Assembly: GCA_032718475.1 (NCBI GenBank)
Contig: JAUCBJ010008169.1
Location: 1-38,939 of the forward strand
Direction of reading: 5' to 3'
Length of the DNA stretch: 38,939 bases
Origin: Nemertoderma westbladi
Taxonomy: Eukaryota; Xenacoelomorpha; Nemertodermatida; Nemertodermatidae
Shown one piece after another: positions 28,765-38,939 of this stretch; within the stretch, counting starts at the first letter, position 1; each line of letters starts with the position of its first letter. Below the pieces are notes generated by a model. The model saw nothing but the letters and a program-made list of their open reading frames with translations. It was not told the origin of the DNA and did no database searches. Both the position numbers and the translations under genes were made by a program.

Positions 28765-29767
28765 AATCTAAAAATGTCCTAATAGAATTACAATATTAAG
28801 CCAACAAACAAACATCTGTTTCCAAATGTTGACCCTCATCCGCAGTCCGTCAGACCGAGCACACAATCTGGAACCCGGAGCTATTCCCCAGCTGATGGCT
28901 ACCACACCCGCCATGCGGGGAACACACACACACAGGATCACACACAGCATCCGCGCATCACAATAATAAGGCCAACTTACATATATATACTATATAGTAG
29001 GTCTTTCAGCACACCCCCAACCCAGTCTCTCAACTCCCTACACCAAAGCTCTATATTATTCGAAGCAGATGGACCATAAATTATGCTCTCCAATGCATCT
29101 TCAAAAACATATTAGGTTTCAATTAAGTATGCATGCAATGTCAGGGATGACATTACCCATTTTAGTTCCACAATTGAAGCAACTGTAAATTGGATTCTGA
29201 TTACTCTCCTCAGCATTTCATAATAAAGTAAAAATATAATATAATACATTTTTATAATCCTAAATCAGACACAAATCATGCCTAAATACAGTAATTACAA
29301 AGTTAATATCTGTCAGACTTACACTACACAGCTTAACAATTTCCAGAAGTCAGCGCTGTAGTATTTAGTACTGGCAACCAGTACTGTGGTGATGGTGGTG
29401 GGCCTACTGGGTGATGTGGCATCGCAACTATATAGTCCGAACAGTATTACGATTTTGGGAGAGTTGGCAGCCCTGGGCGATGTGGGGATGTTATTTTTTT
29501 TTATGGCGGCCCTGGGTAATGTATGGTGTTTTTTTTCTCTTTTTGGCGTTTAAAACTCTGGTTGACGTTTAAAACTCTGGGCAATGTGGGGTGGGTTTCT
29601 TTTTCTCTTTGTGGCTGTTTAAAATAAGTAAAAATTATCTTGAAATTATAAGTAAAAAACTCTTGAAAAAATAATTTATCTCTGATTACAGCTAATTTTA
29701 TATATAAAACCCTTACGATAATTATCACATGCTACAATCAATATTTTGAATTATTTATCAATTTTAA
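28765..29767. other. Intergenic region upstream of AMP-binding gene 2
   Basis: No gene is seen. An AC-rich patch lies at 28921-28950. At 29395-29620 a GT-rich, low-complexity stretch repeats GGGCGATGTGGGG / CTGGGCAATGTGGGG words. The last 45-60 bp before the gene are similar to the flank of gene 1 and probably contain shared 5' UTR. Confidence 0.4.
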
Positions 29768-29782
29768 ATGCATTCTTTATGA
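29768..29782 (+). promoter_or_regulatory. Four-codon upstream ORF before AMP-binding gene 2
   Basis: ATG CAT TCT TTA TGA encodes the same Met-His-Ser-Leu peptide as in front of gene 1, again ending three bases before the main ATG. The only change is synonymous. Confidence 0.35.
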
Positions 29783-29785
29783 ATA

Positions 29786-31531
29786 ATGTCTGATATTGCC
29801 AGCATAACAATTCCGCTACATCAGAGAAATACTCCCCTAACAAAAAGTATTACTAAGACAGAAAGAAGAACACAGTTACAGTATGGTGCATTAGGTGACT
29901 TCATAAAATTCGCCAATGTGGTGTACAAAAACGATATTGCTTATATAAACAATGGAACCAATGAAGAGGCGACCTTTGGAATGATTTATGAAGAAGCAAA
30001 CAAATTTGCAAATGGTTTATGGCAAATGGGTTTGCATTCTGGCGACAGGTTGGCTATATTATCTGGATCATCAATTCGATGGGTCACTACATTTTGGGGG
30101 GCAATTCTCGCTGGTTTGACAGTGGTTCCTATATTTGCCAATTATTCTCCTCCTGAGTGGGCATCAGTTTTAGAGAAAGTTGGTGTTAAGGTGTTGGTAT
30201 CATCTCCAGGATGGAACAAGCGTGATTATTACCATATATTCAAAACGATGTTATGCCCAGAAGTAACAGGGGAGGGGAAGTTCAATTGTAAAAAACTGCC
30301 AAAGCTTAAACATGTTGTGTTTCTGGATGATAAAAAGCGAATGGGAACATTAAATTGGGATGAAGTTTGCCTGCTTGGTAGTAATGGAGATGTACCAACA
30401 GAAATCCAAGTGAACATTGATAATCCTGGGGTAATATTGTTTACAAGTGGAACCACTGGGGTTCCTAAAGCTGTCCCAATTTCACACTTTGCTCTCCGAA
30501 ACATGAATAATGTTCCACTCAAGAAACCAGAACCTAATAACAATAGTAAGAGGAGGCAGGTTGTCCGTATTATTGAGCCTCCCATGGGTGGCATAGGAAA
30601 TTTAGCAGTAGGGATAATACTTCCAGCAGTATTGGGAGATAAAGTTATCATCCCTGCTCCCTTTCCTGATGCCATAAAGATCTGTGAATCCATTCAAAAA
30701 TACAAAGTCAATATGTTAAGCAGTGGCACTATGTCTATATTGAGCATGCTAGAATATAAAGATAAGTACGATTTCTCATCTGTGAGACTTGTGAATGCTT
30801 CAGGTATGGCGATCCCTCATGTGCTCTTGGCAGACTTGGAAGAAGAATTTAAACACATTAAAACTAGGCAAATTTATGGAAGTACAGAATGTCCAGCCAT
30901 GGCTTTGGGTAGTTTAAATGACATAAAAGAAATGCGAATCTCCAATACGGGTATCCCTGCTGAGGGTGTGGAAATCAAAATTACTGATGATGACAACGAA
31001 ATTGTTGATATAAATCAGACTGGTGAAGTTTATGTTAAAAATGAGCTCACAATGAAAGGTTATATGAATAATACTGAGGCCACTAATGAGGTCATCACTG
31101 AAGATGGATGGTATCGAACTGGTGATTTGGGCTTTTTGGATAAAAATGGCTACCTCACTGTGGTTGGTCGTGACAAAGACGTTATAAAAAGGTCAGAGTT
31201 TATGGTGAAAATATATCCAAGTGAAATAGAAGATGTTATTGACACACATCCTAAAGTCTCTGACAGTAAAGTGTTCAGTATCTATGATGAAGTTAATTTC
31301 ACTCAGATGGTGGGTGCTGCTATCATTCTGCATATTGGTAAACCTGGCAAACCAGTACACAGCTCTAGTGCAGAGATTAAACATTTTCTTTCCAAGATAA
31401 TTGCTGATTATAAGATTCCTGATCACATCATCTTTGTCAACAGGTTTCCCAGGTCTGGTAATTGTAAAGTTAAAGTAAATAAACTTCGGGAAATGTTGGC
31501 TGCAAAAATAATCCGGCACACAAATAATTGA
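29786..31531 (+). CDS. AMP-binding enzyme, acyl-CoA synthetase-like (copy 2)
   Basis: This is a 581-codon intact single-exon paralogue of the gene at 9736-11481, in the same orientation 20,050 bp away. I count about 25 amino-acid differences (about 96% identity) and no indel. All ANL motifs are the same: FTSGTTGVPK at 219-228, YGSTE at 364-368, YRTGDLG at 443-449, GRDKD at 461-465 and Lys561. The unusual SEFMVK in place of the Gly-Gly loop and the Cys before Lys561 are shared, so they predate the duplication. Differences cluster in the first 130 residues and around 335-365; the middle is almost unchanged. Both copies being open argues that both are under selection or that the duplication is recent. 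Substrate and cellular site are unknown, with no targeting tail. Confidence 0.93.
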   Translation: MSDIASITIPLHQRNTPLTKSITKTERRTQLQYGALGDFIKFANVVYKNDIAYINNGTNEEATFGMIYEEANKFANGLWQMGLHSGDRLAILSGSSIRWVTTFWGAILAGLTVVPIFANYSPPEWASVLEKVGVKVLVSSPGWNKRDYYHIFKTMLCPEVTGEGKFNCKKLPKLKHVVFLDDKKRMGTLNWDEVCLLGSNGDVPTEIQVNIDNPGVILFTSGTTGVPKAVPISHFALRNMNNVPLKKPEPNNNSKRRQVVRIIEPPMGGIGNLAVGIILPAVLGDKVIIPAPFPDAIKICESIQKYKVNMLSSGTMSILSMLEYKDKYDFSSVRLVNASGMAIPHVLLADLEEEFKHIKTRQIYGSTECPAMALGSLNDIKEMRISNTGIPAEGVEIKITDDDNEIVDINQTGEVYVKNELTMKGYMNNTEATNEVITEDGWYRTGDLGFLDKNGYLTVVGRDKDVIKRSEFMVKIYPSEIEDVIDTHPKVSDSKVFSIYDEVNFTQMVGAAIILHIGKPGKPVHSSSAEIKHFLSKIIADYKIPDHIIFVNRFPRSGNCKVKVNKLREMLAAKIIRHTNN

Positions 31532-31973
31532 CTAGACTGTAATAGGGATAATTTCTTTGGGATTCGTCATTGCATCATATTAATAATTCTCCACTGAAAC
31601 AACTTAAAAATTACAAAACCTTTCTAAACTTAATTTACAGGTATATGCAATATATTCTATGTTATTTCAACATATTGGTGAAAGTAGTTACACTGGTTGT
31701 TGTGTGATTATATGGTGATAGAATATGAATCCTGTAATATTATATAATTATTGTCTGTTCGGGAATGGAATACATGGAAATAATACCTGAAGTAAATTAG
31801 GGTGTAAATGCTATGCCGACAGCCGACAACCTCTGCCAACAATGACAGATATGAAAATTTAACCTGTTCTCATGACTATCGTTTATTGTTTTGGTTAGAA
31901 TAACATTTCATTGCAACCTGTTCATTTACATTAGTTAGTGTCATAGTAGCCAGCTGGATCTTAGAGTTAATGG
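31532..31973. other. 3' flank of AMP-binding gene 2
   Basis: Up to about 31800 the sequence is an indel-rich relative of 11482-11710, so the duplicated block included about 230-270 bp of 3' flank. The rest shows nothing recognisable. Confidence 0.5.
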
Positions 31974-32797
31974 GTGGCTGGTAGGGCTCGATCGGAGTTT
32001 TTATTTTGCCGGAGCCGGAGCCGGAGTGGAAAAAAAATAGCCGGAGTTTGACCGGAGCCGGAGTTTCTTTCCCTATGTGTATTTTCCCTATATCCGGGCC
32101 GGGTCGCCGTCGTTAGTACTCATATCCGGGTCGCCATCGTCGGTACTCATATCCAGGCACCAGGTCGCCATCGTTGGTACTTATATCCTGGTCGTGGACA
32201 GAACTCCTTGCATCATTCTCAATTCATTCCCCTTCCAGAATTATAGTACATATCACATATAGCTGTATAGTAGTACAGTAGCTTGAGGTGCGGGATTGTC
32301 ATACTGTGTATTCAAGCTGTCAGGTAGGCCTACCGCTACCAGTACAGCAGTTCCGGAATTAGATTAAGTCAGTGAGTACAGAAGTCAGGAAGTAGTACCG
32401 GTACTACTGTAGTACTACCGGGTACCAGCCTGCCAGTAAATCTAAGTTATTTAGTATTACACTGCTCTACCAGTCTACTGTAGTATAGTATAGTAATACT
32501 GTAATAATAGTAGTATCAAAGTAGTACAGTCAGACAGTACTGCAGTACTACCGGTACTGGACAGCTGGAGTAGGCTATTGGAGTACTGTACACTGGAATA
32601 TACTGCTGCCATATGCCTATCTGCTTATACTAGCCTATCTGCCTATATATTATGTACATTAATATAAAACATACATTATTAAAAAAAACTCCGGCTCCGG
32701 TGATTTTTCTAACTCGCTCCGGTTCGGAGCCGGATGTAAGAAACTCCGGCCGGAGCCGGAGCCGGAGCCGGAACTCCGATCGAGCCCTAGTGGCTGG
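31974..32797. mobile_element. hAT-like MITE, 808 bp, with exact 8-bp target duplication
   Basis: The element 31982-32789 starts TAGGGCTCGATCGGAGTT and ends with its exact reverse complement, an 18-bp terminal inverted repeat. It is flanked by GTGGCTGG at 31974-31981 and again at 32790-32797, an 8-bp target duplication as made by hAT transposases. Inside each end are tandem GGAGCC/CCGGAG hexamers, at 32011-32027 and 32738-32772, on the same strand on both sides. The centre (about 32390-32570) is rich in GTAGTAC and GGTACT words. No transposase frame is present. The intact target duplication implies a fairly recent insertion. Confidence 0.88.
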
Positions 32798-33509
32798 TTA
32801 CCGAGCGGGTGATACAGTTTGTCTGAAAGAGGTCTGTTTTAACTTGTTCTGTAGTGATTGATGTTCCTGATATAGATGTCGGGGAAAACTAGATTCTTGT
32901 TTCTGCTTCCATGTATAATAGAAAATATCATAGGTAATAAACAGTTACCAGTAATAGCACAAGTCTGATTCTGATATCTGCACTGAGATACACATGCTAT
33001 CCATAATACAAATTCTGTTAAACTAAAGCTGCTTCTCAGGTTTGAGAGGCCCATGTACTGAGATATAAATTGTTATTACTCTGGTATAAACTACTGTTAG
33101 TTTGAGAGGGGTTTGTGGTTGCTGCCCTGACCAATGGGGCGTCAGGGCTTCTGCTCAACTATTGGCTAGTGCCATTTGATTAATCGACTGATCTCTCTTA
33201 ATTAATCCCCTCTCTCACTATCTATTGGTGACGGCATAATGTTAGTACACCTATAGTAGATTGGTTATATGCACTGTACCAATAAATTTACACATGATGC
33301 AATAGCTTAACATTTAATATACATGAATAGCTTGAGCGGCCATCTGACATTCAATTTGGTCCTCTTGGCAAGGCTCCCTGGTTGTAAGTTGACCTTTGGG
33401 GTCCTTACAAGCCGGGGTGTTAATTGCCTCCCATTTTGGTTAATAACGTTTTGAGGTGACATATTAATTTTCTGGGTGGTGAAGTGCCTCAGGGAACGCT
33501 CCCGTAACA
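32798..33509 (-). other. Unassigned segment, possibly LTR-derived, interrupting LINE sequence
   Basis: Read on the minus strand, LINE similarity stops at about 33512 and is followed by TGTTACGGGAGCG. The next 600 bp include CCAAT words (around 33120-33235 on either strand) and a TATAAATT at about 33062. That mix of a TG start and promoter words resembles an LTR. However, no matching second LTR, clear CA end or target duplication can be seen, so this remains a guess. No gene is present. Confidence 0.3.
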
Positions 33510-34213
33510 ATTCGCCCCATAACACTTCAAATGGTTCTGTGTCACCGTCAACAGAAGACACAAATGTTGTCGAACCATCGTATACTGATCTGATTGCTGC
33601 AAAAATTGCATCAGGAATCCCAAATAATGAAAGTATGCTTAACATACGTGAGCGAGAGACTGAATCAAAGGCCTTGAATAAGTCCACAAAGATAACAGCC
33701 AAATGCCTCTCTTTCTTTTTTGATAACTCTTCAATTATCCTTCTAAGTACCAAAATGGGCTCCATGGTCCCACGACCTTTACGGAACCCATTCTGATTTC
33801 CACGGAGCAGTCTCTCAATGGGATCCCTGATGCGATTTAATAGAATTCTATTGTATAGCTTTGCAGCAATCAAGATCAATAAGATTCCCCGAAAAGATTG
33901 CCCTTCTTGGTAACTGGCACTAACTTATTTGTTTTCATTTCTTGTGGGACTCTTGTTGTTCGGTACATGTCTACTATGATGGGATAGATGAGCTTTAAAC
34001 ACTCAGGTATTTTAAAGACCTCAGGGGGAACACCATTTACTCCACTGGCACGATTGGTCTTAATGCTCTTTGCAGCAGCCTTCACTTCTTCTGCAAAGGA
34101 GATATCGCGAATGGGATATCTGGGAGTACAGACTCAGACACTTTTACTTCTATAAAGTTATCAGGCAATACCCTGTCATTATTAAGGAGCTTTTCAAAGT
34201 GGGCCTTCCAACC
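33510..34213 (-). pseudogene. Non-LTR retrotransposon RT fragment, minus strand
   Basis: On the minus strand the frame 34085-33876 reads KAAAKSIKTNRASGVNGVPP, and a shifted frame from 33879 reads NQNGFRKGRGTMEPILVLRR then VIFVDLFKAFDSVSRSRM. These are the early reverse-transcriptase blocks: NGFRKGRG is block 2-like, and FVDLFKAFDSV carries the first catalytic Asp. The fragment corresponds to about 36089-36815 of the plus-strand copy and lacks endonuclease and the FADD box. The frameshift at about 33880 and the truncation show it is dead. It is less decayed than the relic at 8006-8755. Confidence 0.82.
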
Positions 34214-34217
34214 ATTA

Positions 34218-34975
34218 TTGAGGCGTTAACATAAGAGTTCCCAAAATTGTATTTTTCGGCAGTGGTTGCCAGCACCAAATTTTTGAAAATTAGCAAATTG
34301 ATCAATATAGTATCATCTTGTTTCTTGCGTTATATGGGTTAATGAGGGTCATGAATCCGATAGAATCAATAAATTCAACACTGGATATCTCAAACCTGTA
34401 CTTTTTGGTGATGGGTACGAAATTTGGTTCTAGCACCAAAATTTGCCATTTTACACCGAAATATACTTGAACCAATGATCTGGAATATTATAAATGTATT
34501 CCATTAGAATCAGCGCCCCAGAAAACATGAAAATGTGAATTTATAATATGAATTTATAAGTCGATTCAAATTTTTGTGATCAAAATGAAATGTGCTGGTT
34601 ACTTGTTTTTTTCCTTTTTTTACCTACGTAGAGGACTAAAACTGTCATTTATATAGAAATCAGATCATTTTTAAATATCTTCAAATAGATTCAGCGTCCC
34701 AGAAAACCTATATATTGAAAATATTAGATAAAAATTGGAACTTTCAATTTTTTTTTAATTGTTTAATACTTGAAATTTTGGTGCTGCAAAATAACCACCT
34801 CAGTACATTTTTCGAATTTTTTTTTTCTTTCTGAATCAGACCAGTGAATGAAATCTATGTACAAACAAAAAATCGGACGTTTTATTAAAATTTGTAGATT
34901 TAGAAGTGTGGGGGGTGGGGGTCATTAAGTATAACCACAACACCCCCCCCCCCCCCCCCCGTTATTTACAATTTA
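34218..34975. mobile_element. Second, truncated copy of the piggyBac-like repeat
   Basis: From CATAAGAGTTCCCAAA to TTTACAATTTAT this follows 2743-3482 of the complete element in order and orientation. It includes one complete 163-bp unit, GATGGGTACGAAATTTGG, the CAGCGCCCCAGAAAAC phrase and an end rich in G/C runs (18 C at 34943-34960). The outer 20 bp with TAATAGGG and its TTAA are missing, as is the left half. It is wedged between two oppositely directed LINE fragments. Confidence 0.8.
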
Positions 34976-37793
34976 TGCCCTCGCCCTCGCATCAGCAGAT
35001 GATAGTGGCAATGGTGGAATTGGTCTATTGATGAATCCAACTATACATGCAGCATTGGACAAAACAGACCAAATCTCTAACCACTCATCCGTTGCCACTT
35101 CTCATGTTCTGGAAGACTGGCTAAGAAGTTTCCTAAGGTGGTTCTGATTGTTGTGTGCTACTATCCAAATAGTGTTGCCCCTATAAAGGAGGTGGAAAAT
35201 TTCTACCACAATCTACAAGCAGCTACTGATGGAATGGATCAGCATGCATTCTTAACATTCCTGGGAGACTTTAATGCAAGTCTGCATCAATCACCTACAT
35301 CGCCCTGGGTCTATAGCGATAGTTTTAACCGAAATTCCGTCCATCTTCAGGATTTTTCTCAGGAAATGGATTATTTTCGGCTGGAGGAACCCGGTTCAAG
35401 AAGCGAACTGGAAAGCTATGGACTCATAGTGGACCCAGTGGTCACAAGTCCCAGATAGACCATATTCTGATTCGTAGAAAATACAGGAGCTCTATACAAG
35501 ACTGTAATGCATTTACACTTCGACCCTTCTCCAGTGATCACCGCCTTATTGTGGCCAAGGTAAGACTTAGTCTGCATGCTAGCAGAACAACGAAATCTGC
35601 CTTGCCAAGGCATGACTGGTCCTCTCTGTAAATGTGAGATCCAGCTTCACACTACAGCTGAGCAACAGGTATGAGGTTCTGGCCTCTGAGGCGACAGATT
35701 ACTGCGAGGGCTATACTACCTTCACAGAAGCAGTTAAGTTAGCAGCTGCATCAACAGTGTTCCTGTATACCCTCGAAACAAAAAGGGCCCCCGGGACTGA
35801 CCTCAAAATTTAGAAGTGCCGAAATGACCTCTATAAGGCACTGAAAGAGTCACGACTCAAACAGACTACAGTGGCCAAGAATGCAGTCAAGGCCAAGGCT
35901 GCATCTAGGTCCCTGAACAGACATTACTCTGTTAATCTACAGGGGCTAATAAACCAACAGGTTGATGCCATCAATGATGCTGACGACAGCAGGCAATCAT
36001 CCCAGGCATGGAAATCGATCAACTTGCTTACTGGGCGGAAAAGCCAACCAACCACCAAGGTTAAGGCAGAACCACCAGCCAATCGCCTCAATGGTTGGAA
36101 GGCCCACTTTGAAACGATCCTCAATAATGACAGGGTATTGCCTGATAACTTTAAAGAAGTAAAAGTGTCTGAGTCTGTACTCCAAGATATTCCCATTGGC
36201 GATATCTACTTTGCAGAAGTGAAGGCTGCTGCAAAGAGCATTAAGACCAATCGTGCCAGTGGTGTAGATGGTGTTCCCACTGAGGAGGTCTTTAAAATAC
36301 CTGAGTGTTTAAAGCTCACCTATCCCATCATAGTAAACATGTACAGAACAACAAGAGTCCAACAAGAAATGAAAACAAATAAGTTGGTGCCAGTTCCCAA
36401 GAAGGGCAACCTAACACTCTATGGTTCTTTTCGGGGAATCTCATTGATCTCGATTGCTGCAATGCTATACAATAGAATTATATTAAATCGCATCAGGGAT
36501 CCCATTGCAAGACTGCTCTGTGGAAATCAGAATGGGTTCCGTAAAGGTCGTGGGACCATGGAGCCCATTTTGGCACTTAGAAGGATAATTGAAAAGTTAT
36601 CAAAAAAAGAAATACAGGCATCTATCTGGCTGTTATCTTTGTTGACTTCTTCAAGGCCTTTGATTCAGTCTCTCGCTCACGTATGTTCAGCATACTTTCA
36701 TTATATGGGATTCCTGATGAAATTATTGCAGCAATCAGATCAGTATACGATGGTTCGACAACCTTTGTGTCTACTGTTGATGGTGACACAGAACCATTTG
36801 AAGTGTTATGGGGAGTCCTCCAGGGAGACACACTTGTGCCATTCTTGTTCATAATTGTGGTTGACTATGTTCTACGCATGTCCTTAGATCATCATAATGA
36901 TGATGGGGATGGTAACCCCACCTACTGGCTCCAGAAGTCGAGGAAATCCTGCCAAGTACCTAACTGATCTAGACTTTGCTGATGACTTAGGAGTACTCTC
37001 AGAATCACTAGAGGGAGCCCAACGGCTCCTCAGCTCATTAGAACAGGCTGCTTCTAGTGTTGGTCTTTTTATTAACTCCAAAAGACCAAATTTTGACAGT
37101 TAACTTTGAAAGTCCTCAGCAAGTCTCTGATCGGATGAGCATAAGCTCCTAGGATGGTATGCTCGAGCATGTGGATCGACTTCTGTTACCTGGGATCATG
37201 GATCCGGAAGTCAGGCTTCGAATACGTAAGGGAAAGGCATGGGCAGCCTTGAATAGGCTTTCCAGGATTTGGAAGTCACCGAGAATTAATCGGAAACTTA
37301 AGGTCCGATTATTTAGAGCAGCAGTAGTTCCAGTATCCTCTATGGGAGCCATGCTGGGCTCTAACTGCTGAGGACACCAAATCTCTGGATGGCACATTCA
37401 CTCAGAATGCTACGCCGGGTTCATTGTGTCAAGTACAATGCACACATCTCCAACCAGACACTATATAACATTGGAGGTGTCTCATTGGTTCCCCCAAGCT
37501 TGACACTAGAACAAAATCGCCTCCGCTTTGTAGGACATTGCTTTCGCCTTGAGGACCAGCTAAGTGCATAACTTGTGCTTTGGCAGCCTCATGGAGTGAA
37601 TAAGCATGGTGGACAGCCCATGACTTTCTTGAGACGCATCTTAAAGGACACTGGCCTTAAAGATGCGGATAATCTAGAAAATGTCATGGGTGATAGGGAG
37701 TTGTGGCGGTGCAATTTTGTTGACAAGCCGGCACAGCATTCTTATAAATGCAGCTGCAATGCAGCATGCCGATCCTAGTAGTAGTAGTAGTTA
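34976..37793 (+). pseudogene. Longest non-LTR retrotransposon copy, endonuclease plus RT
   Basis: The order is that of an APE-type LINE. An endonuclease part spans about 34985-35630, with FLGDFNASLH at 35255 onward (GDFN box) and, after a frameshift, QIDHILIRRKYRSSI and SDHRLIVAK (SDH box). A linker follows. The reverse transcriptase starts in the 327-codon frame 35871-36854 (RASGVDGVP, NGFRKGRGTMEP) and continues through frameshifts to VLQGDTLVPFLF and FADDLGVLSESLEG at about 36970. The C-terminal part runs to DKPAQHS at 37737. It ends in about five TAG repeats. At least five frame breaks make it non-functional. The 5' end is missing, cut at the piggyBac-like repeat. It looks RTE/CR1-like. 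Confidence 0.88.
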
Positions 37794-38778
37794 GCGAGAT
37801 GTCCAGGTTAGAATATGCTGTCTCCGATATATCGCAATATCGGTAAATTCGATGAAGTTTGGGGTTTGAATTCAATTTCTGAAAATTTCTGTGCCATATT
37901 AATAGAGAAGGTATTGAAATAGTGGGTTTTCTTATAAAAGACTAAAGAAAAATCCTAGTACGATACTTACTAACAAAAACTCAAAAAATTAAAAAGCAAA
38001 GAAGGTAGATCTCGTTCTTTCTTTTACACTCCTTATAATACGCATTTCATCCACATAGTAAAAGCATATTATTTACTATTCCTCGAAACTCCGGATTATA
38101 AAGTCGGACAAAAAATGTTACTTTCTTTTTATAAAAGTAATAGTTATTAATATAAATTAATAGAAAATGACACTGTATTGAAATATATATTCTGTATGTA
38201 TATGGGAAGTTATTGATTTTCTTGAATTGGGTTAATAACAATGTTTCAACTTAATGAGTTTATCAGACTAATAGAGAAGTACTATATTACTATAATATGA
38301 TGAATAATATCCAAAAATATCTATATTGGAGTTATACTGTATAACAATCAACCATTCAATAAATTAATGATTCTCTGACTTTGTATATGTATTTATTCAC
38401 CCACATCGTCTTAAATATCGAGAAATTGAACTCATTCACATCTGTGACTCATTGAATTAAAAAAATTCCCTAGTTCATTCTGCGGAAGATTCATTAAAAT
38501 TGATGCAAATTGGTTCAAAGGTTATTAAGTCTAGACGAAGCGATATTCAGCGCCTCCTTGCGGCTGACCATGAAATTCAGGACTCCAATATTCTCTAAAC
38601 TTTCTAAATGTCGTAACTTTACTATACCAAATTCCCAAAAATTAGACGGAGACATAGCTGAGATATTGGAGTATAAAACATTGAACCAGACAGACAGACA
38701 AACGACGGACAAATGGACAAAGTCGATTTCGCCCTGTATTTGACTGTATGCTAAGGATCGCCTTCTTCGTTGTTCGCC
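37794..38778. other. AT-rich intergenic region
   Basis: No gene is visible. Around 38535-38740 the less AT-rich sequence ending CAGACAGACAGACAAACGACGGAC may be a dispersed repeat, but ORFs there are short and unrecognised. Confidence 0.35.
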
Positions 38779-38821
38779 CCACAGCAGAAGTGCATCCATA
38801 AAGGGTGTACTTCTGCTGTGG
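38779..38821. other. Perfect 13-bp hairpin near the right end
   Basis: CCACAGCAGAAGT at 38779-38791 is the exact reverse complement of ACTTCTGCTGTGG at 38809-38821, with a 17-base loop that could add two more pairs (CA/TG). It could be the meeting point of short terminal repeats or a transcribed hairpin. There is no coding context. Confidence 0.7.
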
Positions 38822-38939
38822 AGAGCTTATTCACTAACAGAACATAACAGAGAGAAACATTTGAAAAGATTCTCCATTTTACTTATTGACTTTAGTAACA
38901 TTATTTTGTCATCTGGGTTGTAGTGCGGTAAATAAATAT

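Noticed and set aside
32898-33509. A solo LTR inserted in the LINE fragment
   Set aside because: There is a TG start and promoter-like words, but no convincing CA end or target duplication, and LINE sequence does not resume on the far side.

Overview
The window looks like nuclear DNA of a non-model animal, probably an invertebrate. It is AT-rich and crowded with mobile elements: a Ty3/Gypsy LTR retrotransposon, BEL/Pao remnants, APE-type non-LTR retrotransposons, piggyBac-like and hAT-like non-autonomous DNA elements, and a tRNA-derived SINE. Microsatellites and G/C homopolymer runs of 15-21 bases are frequent. There is no sign of bacterial operons. The species cannot be named from the sequence alone.

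Layout. 1-3508: AT-rich repeats, including a complete 1558-bp piggyBac-like element with TTAA flanks and CCCTATTA/TAATAGGG ends. It carries an internal tandem repeat of about 163 bp. 3590-5005: a minisatellite of 24-bp units that is open in several frames on both strands. 5210-8755: three broken non-LTR retrotransposon fragments. 9736-11481: an intact intronless AMP-binding (acyl-CoA synthetase-like) gene of 581 aa. 14032-15770: one arm of a large inverted repeat, made mostly of a dead BEL/Pao 3' end. 16897-23789: a nearly pristine Ty3/Gypsy element. Its two 486-bp LTRs appear to differ at one base, it has a tRNA-Pro-type primer site, and one 1835-aa Gag-Pol frame. 24290-25200: a GC-rich tandem array of six hairpin-forming units. 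25940-26161: a tRNA-derived SINE. 27024-28720: the second, inverted BEL/Pao arm. 29786-31531: a second 581-aa AMP-binding gene, about 96% identical in protein to the first and in the same orientation. 31974-32797: an 808-bp hAT-like MITE with an exact 8-bp target duplication. 33510-37793: opposed copies of one non-LTR retrotransposon family separated by a second, partial copy of the piggyBac-like repeat. 37794-38939: unassigned AT-rich DNA ending in a short perfect hairpin.

The only likely host genes are the two AMP-binding paralogues. They bracket about 18 kb of transposon-derived DNA, and their divergence is patchy: stretches of 311 and 209 identical bases lie beside a 5' part that is about 6% different, which suggests gene conversion. 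The Gypsy element is the one element that looks potentially active; all other retrotransposon copies are broken. The most unexplained structures are the GC-rich hairpin array, the two-strand-open minisatellite, and the loss of the usual Gly-Gly of the A8 loop in both AMP-binding proteins.
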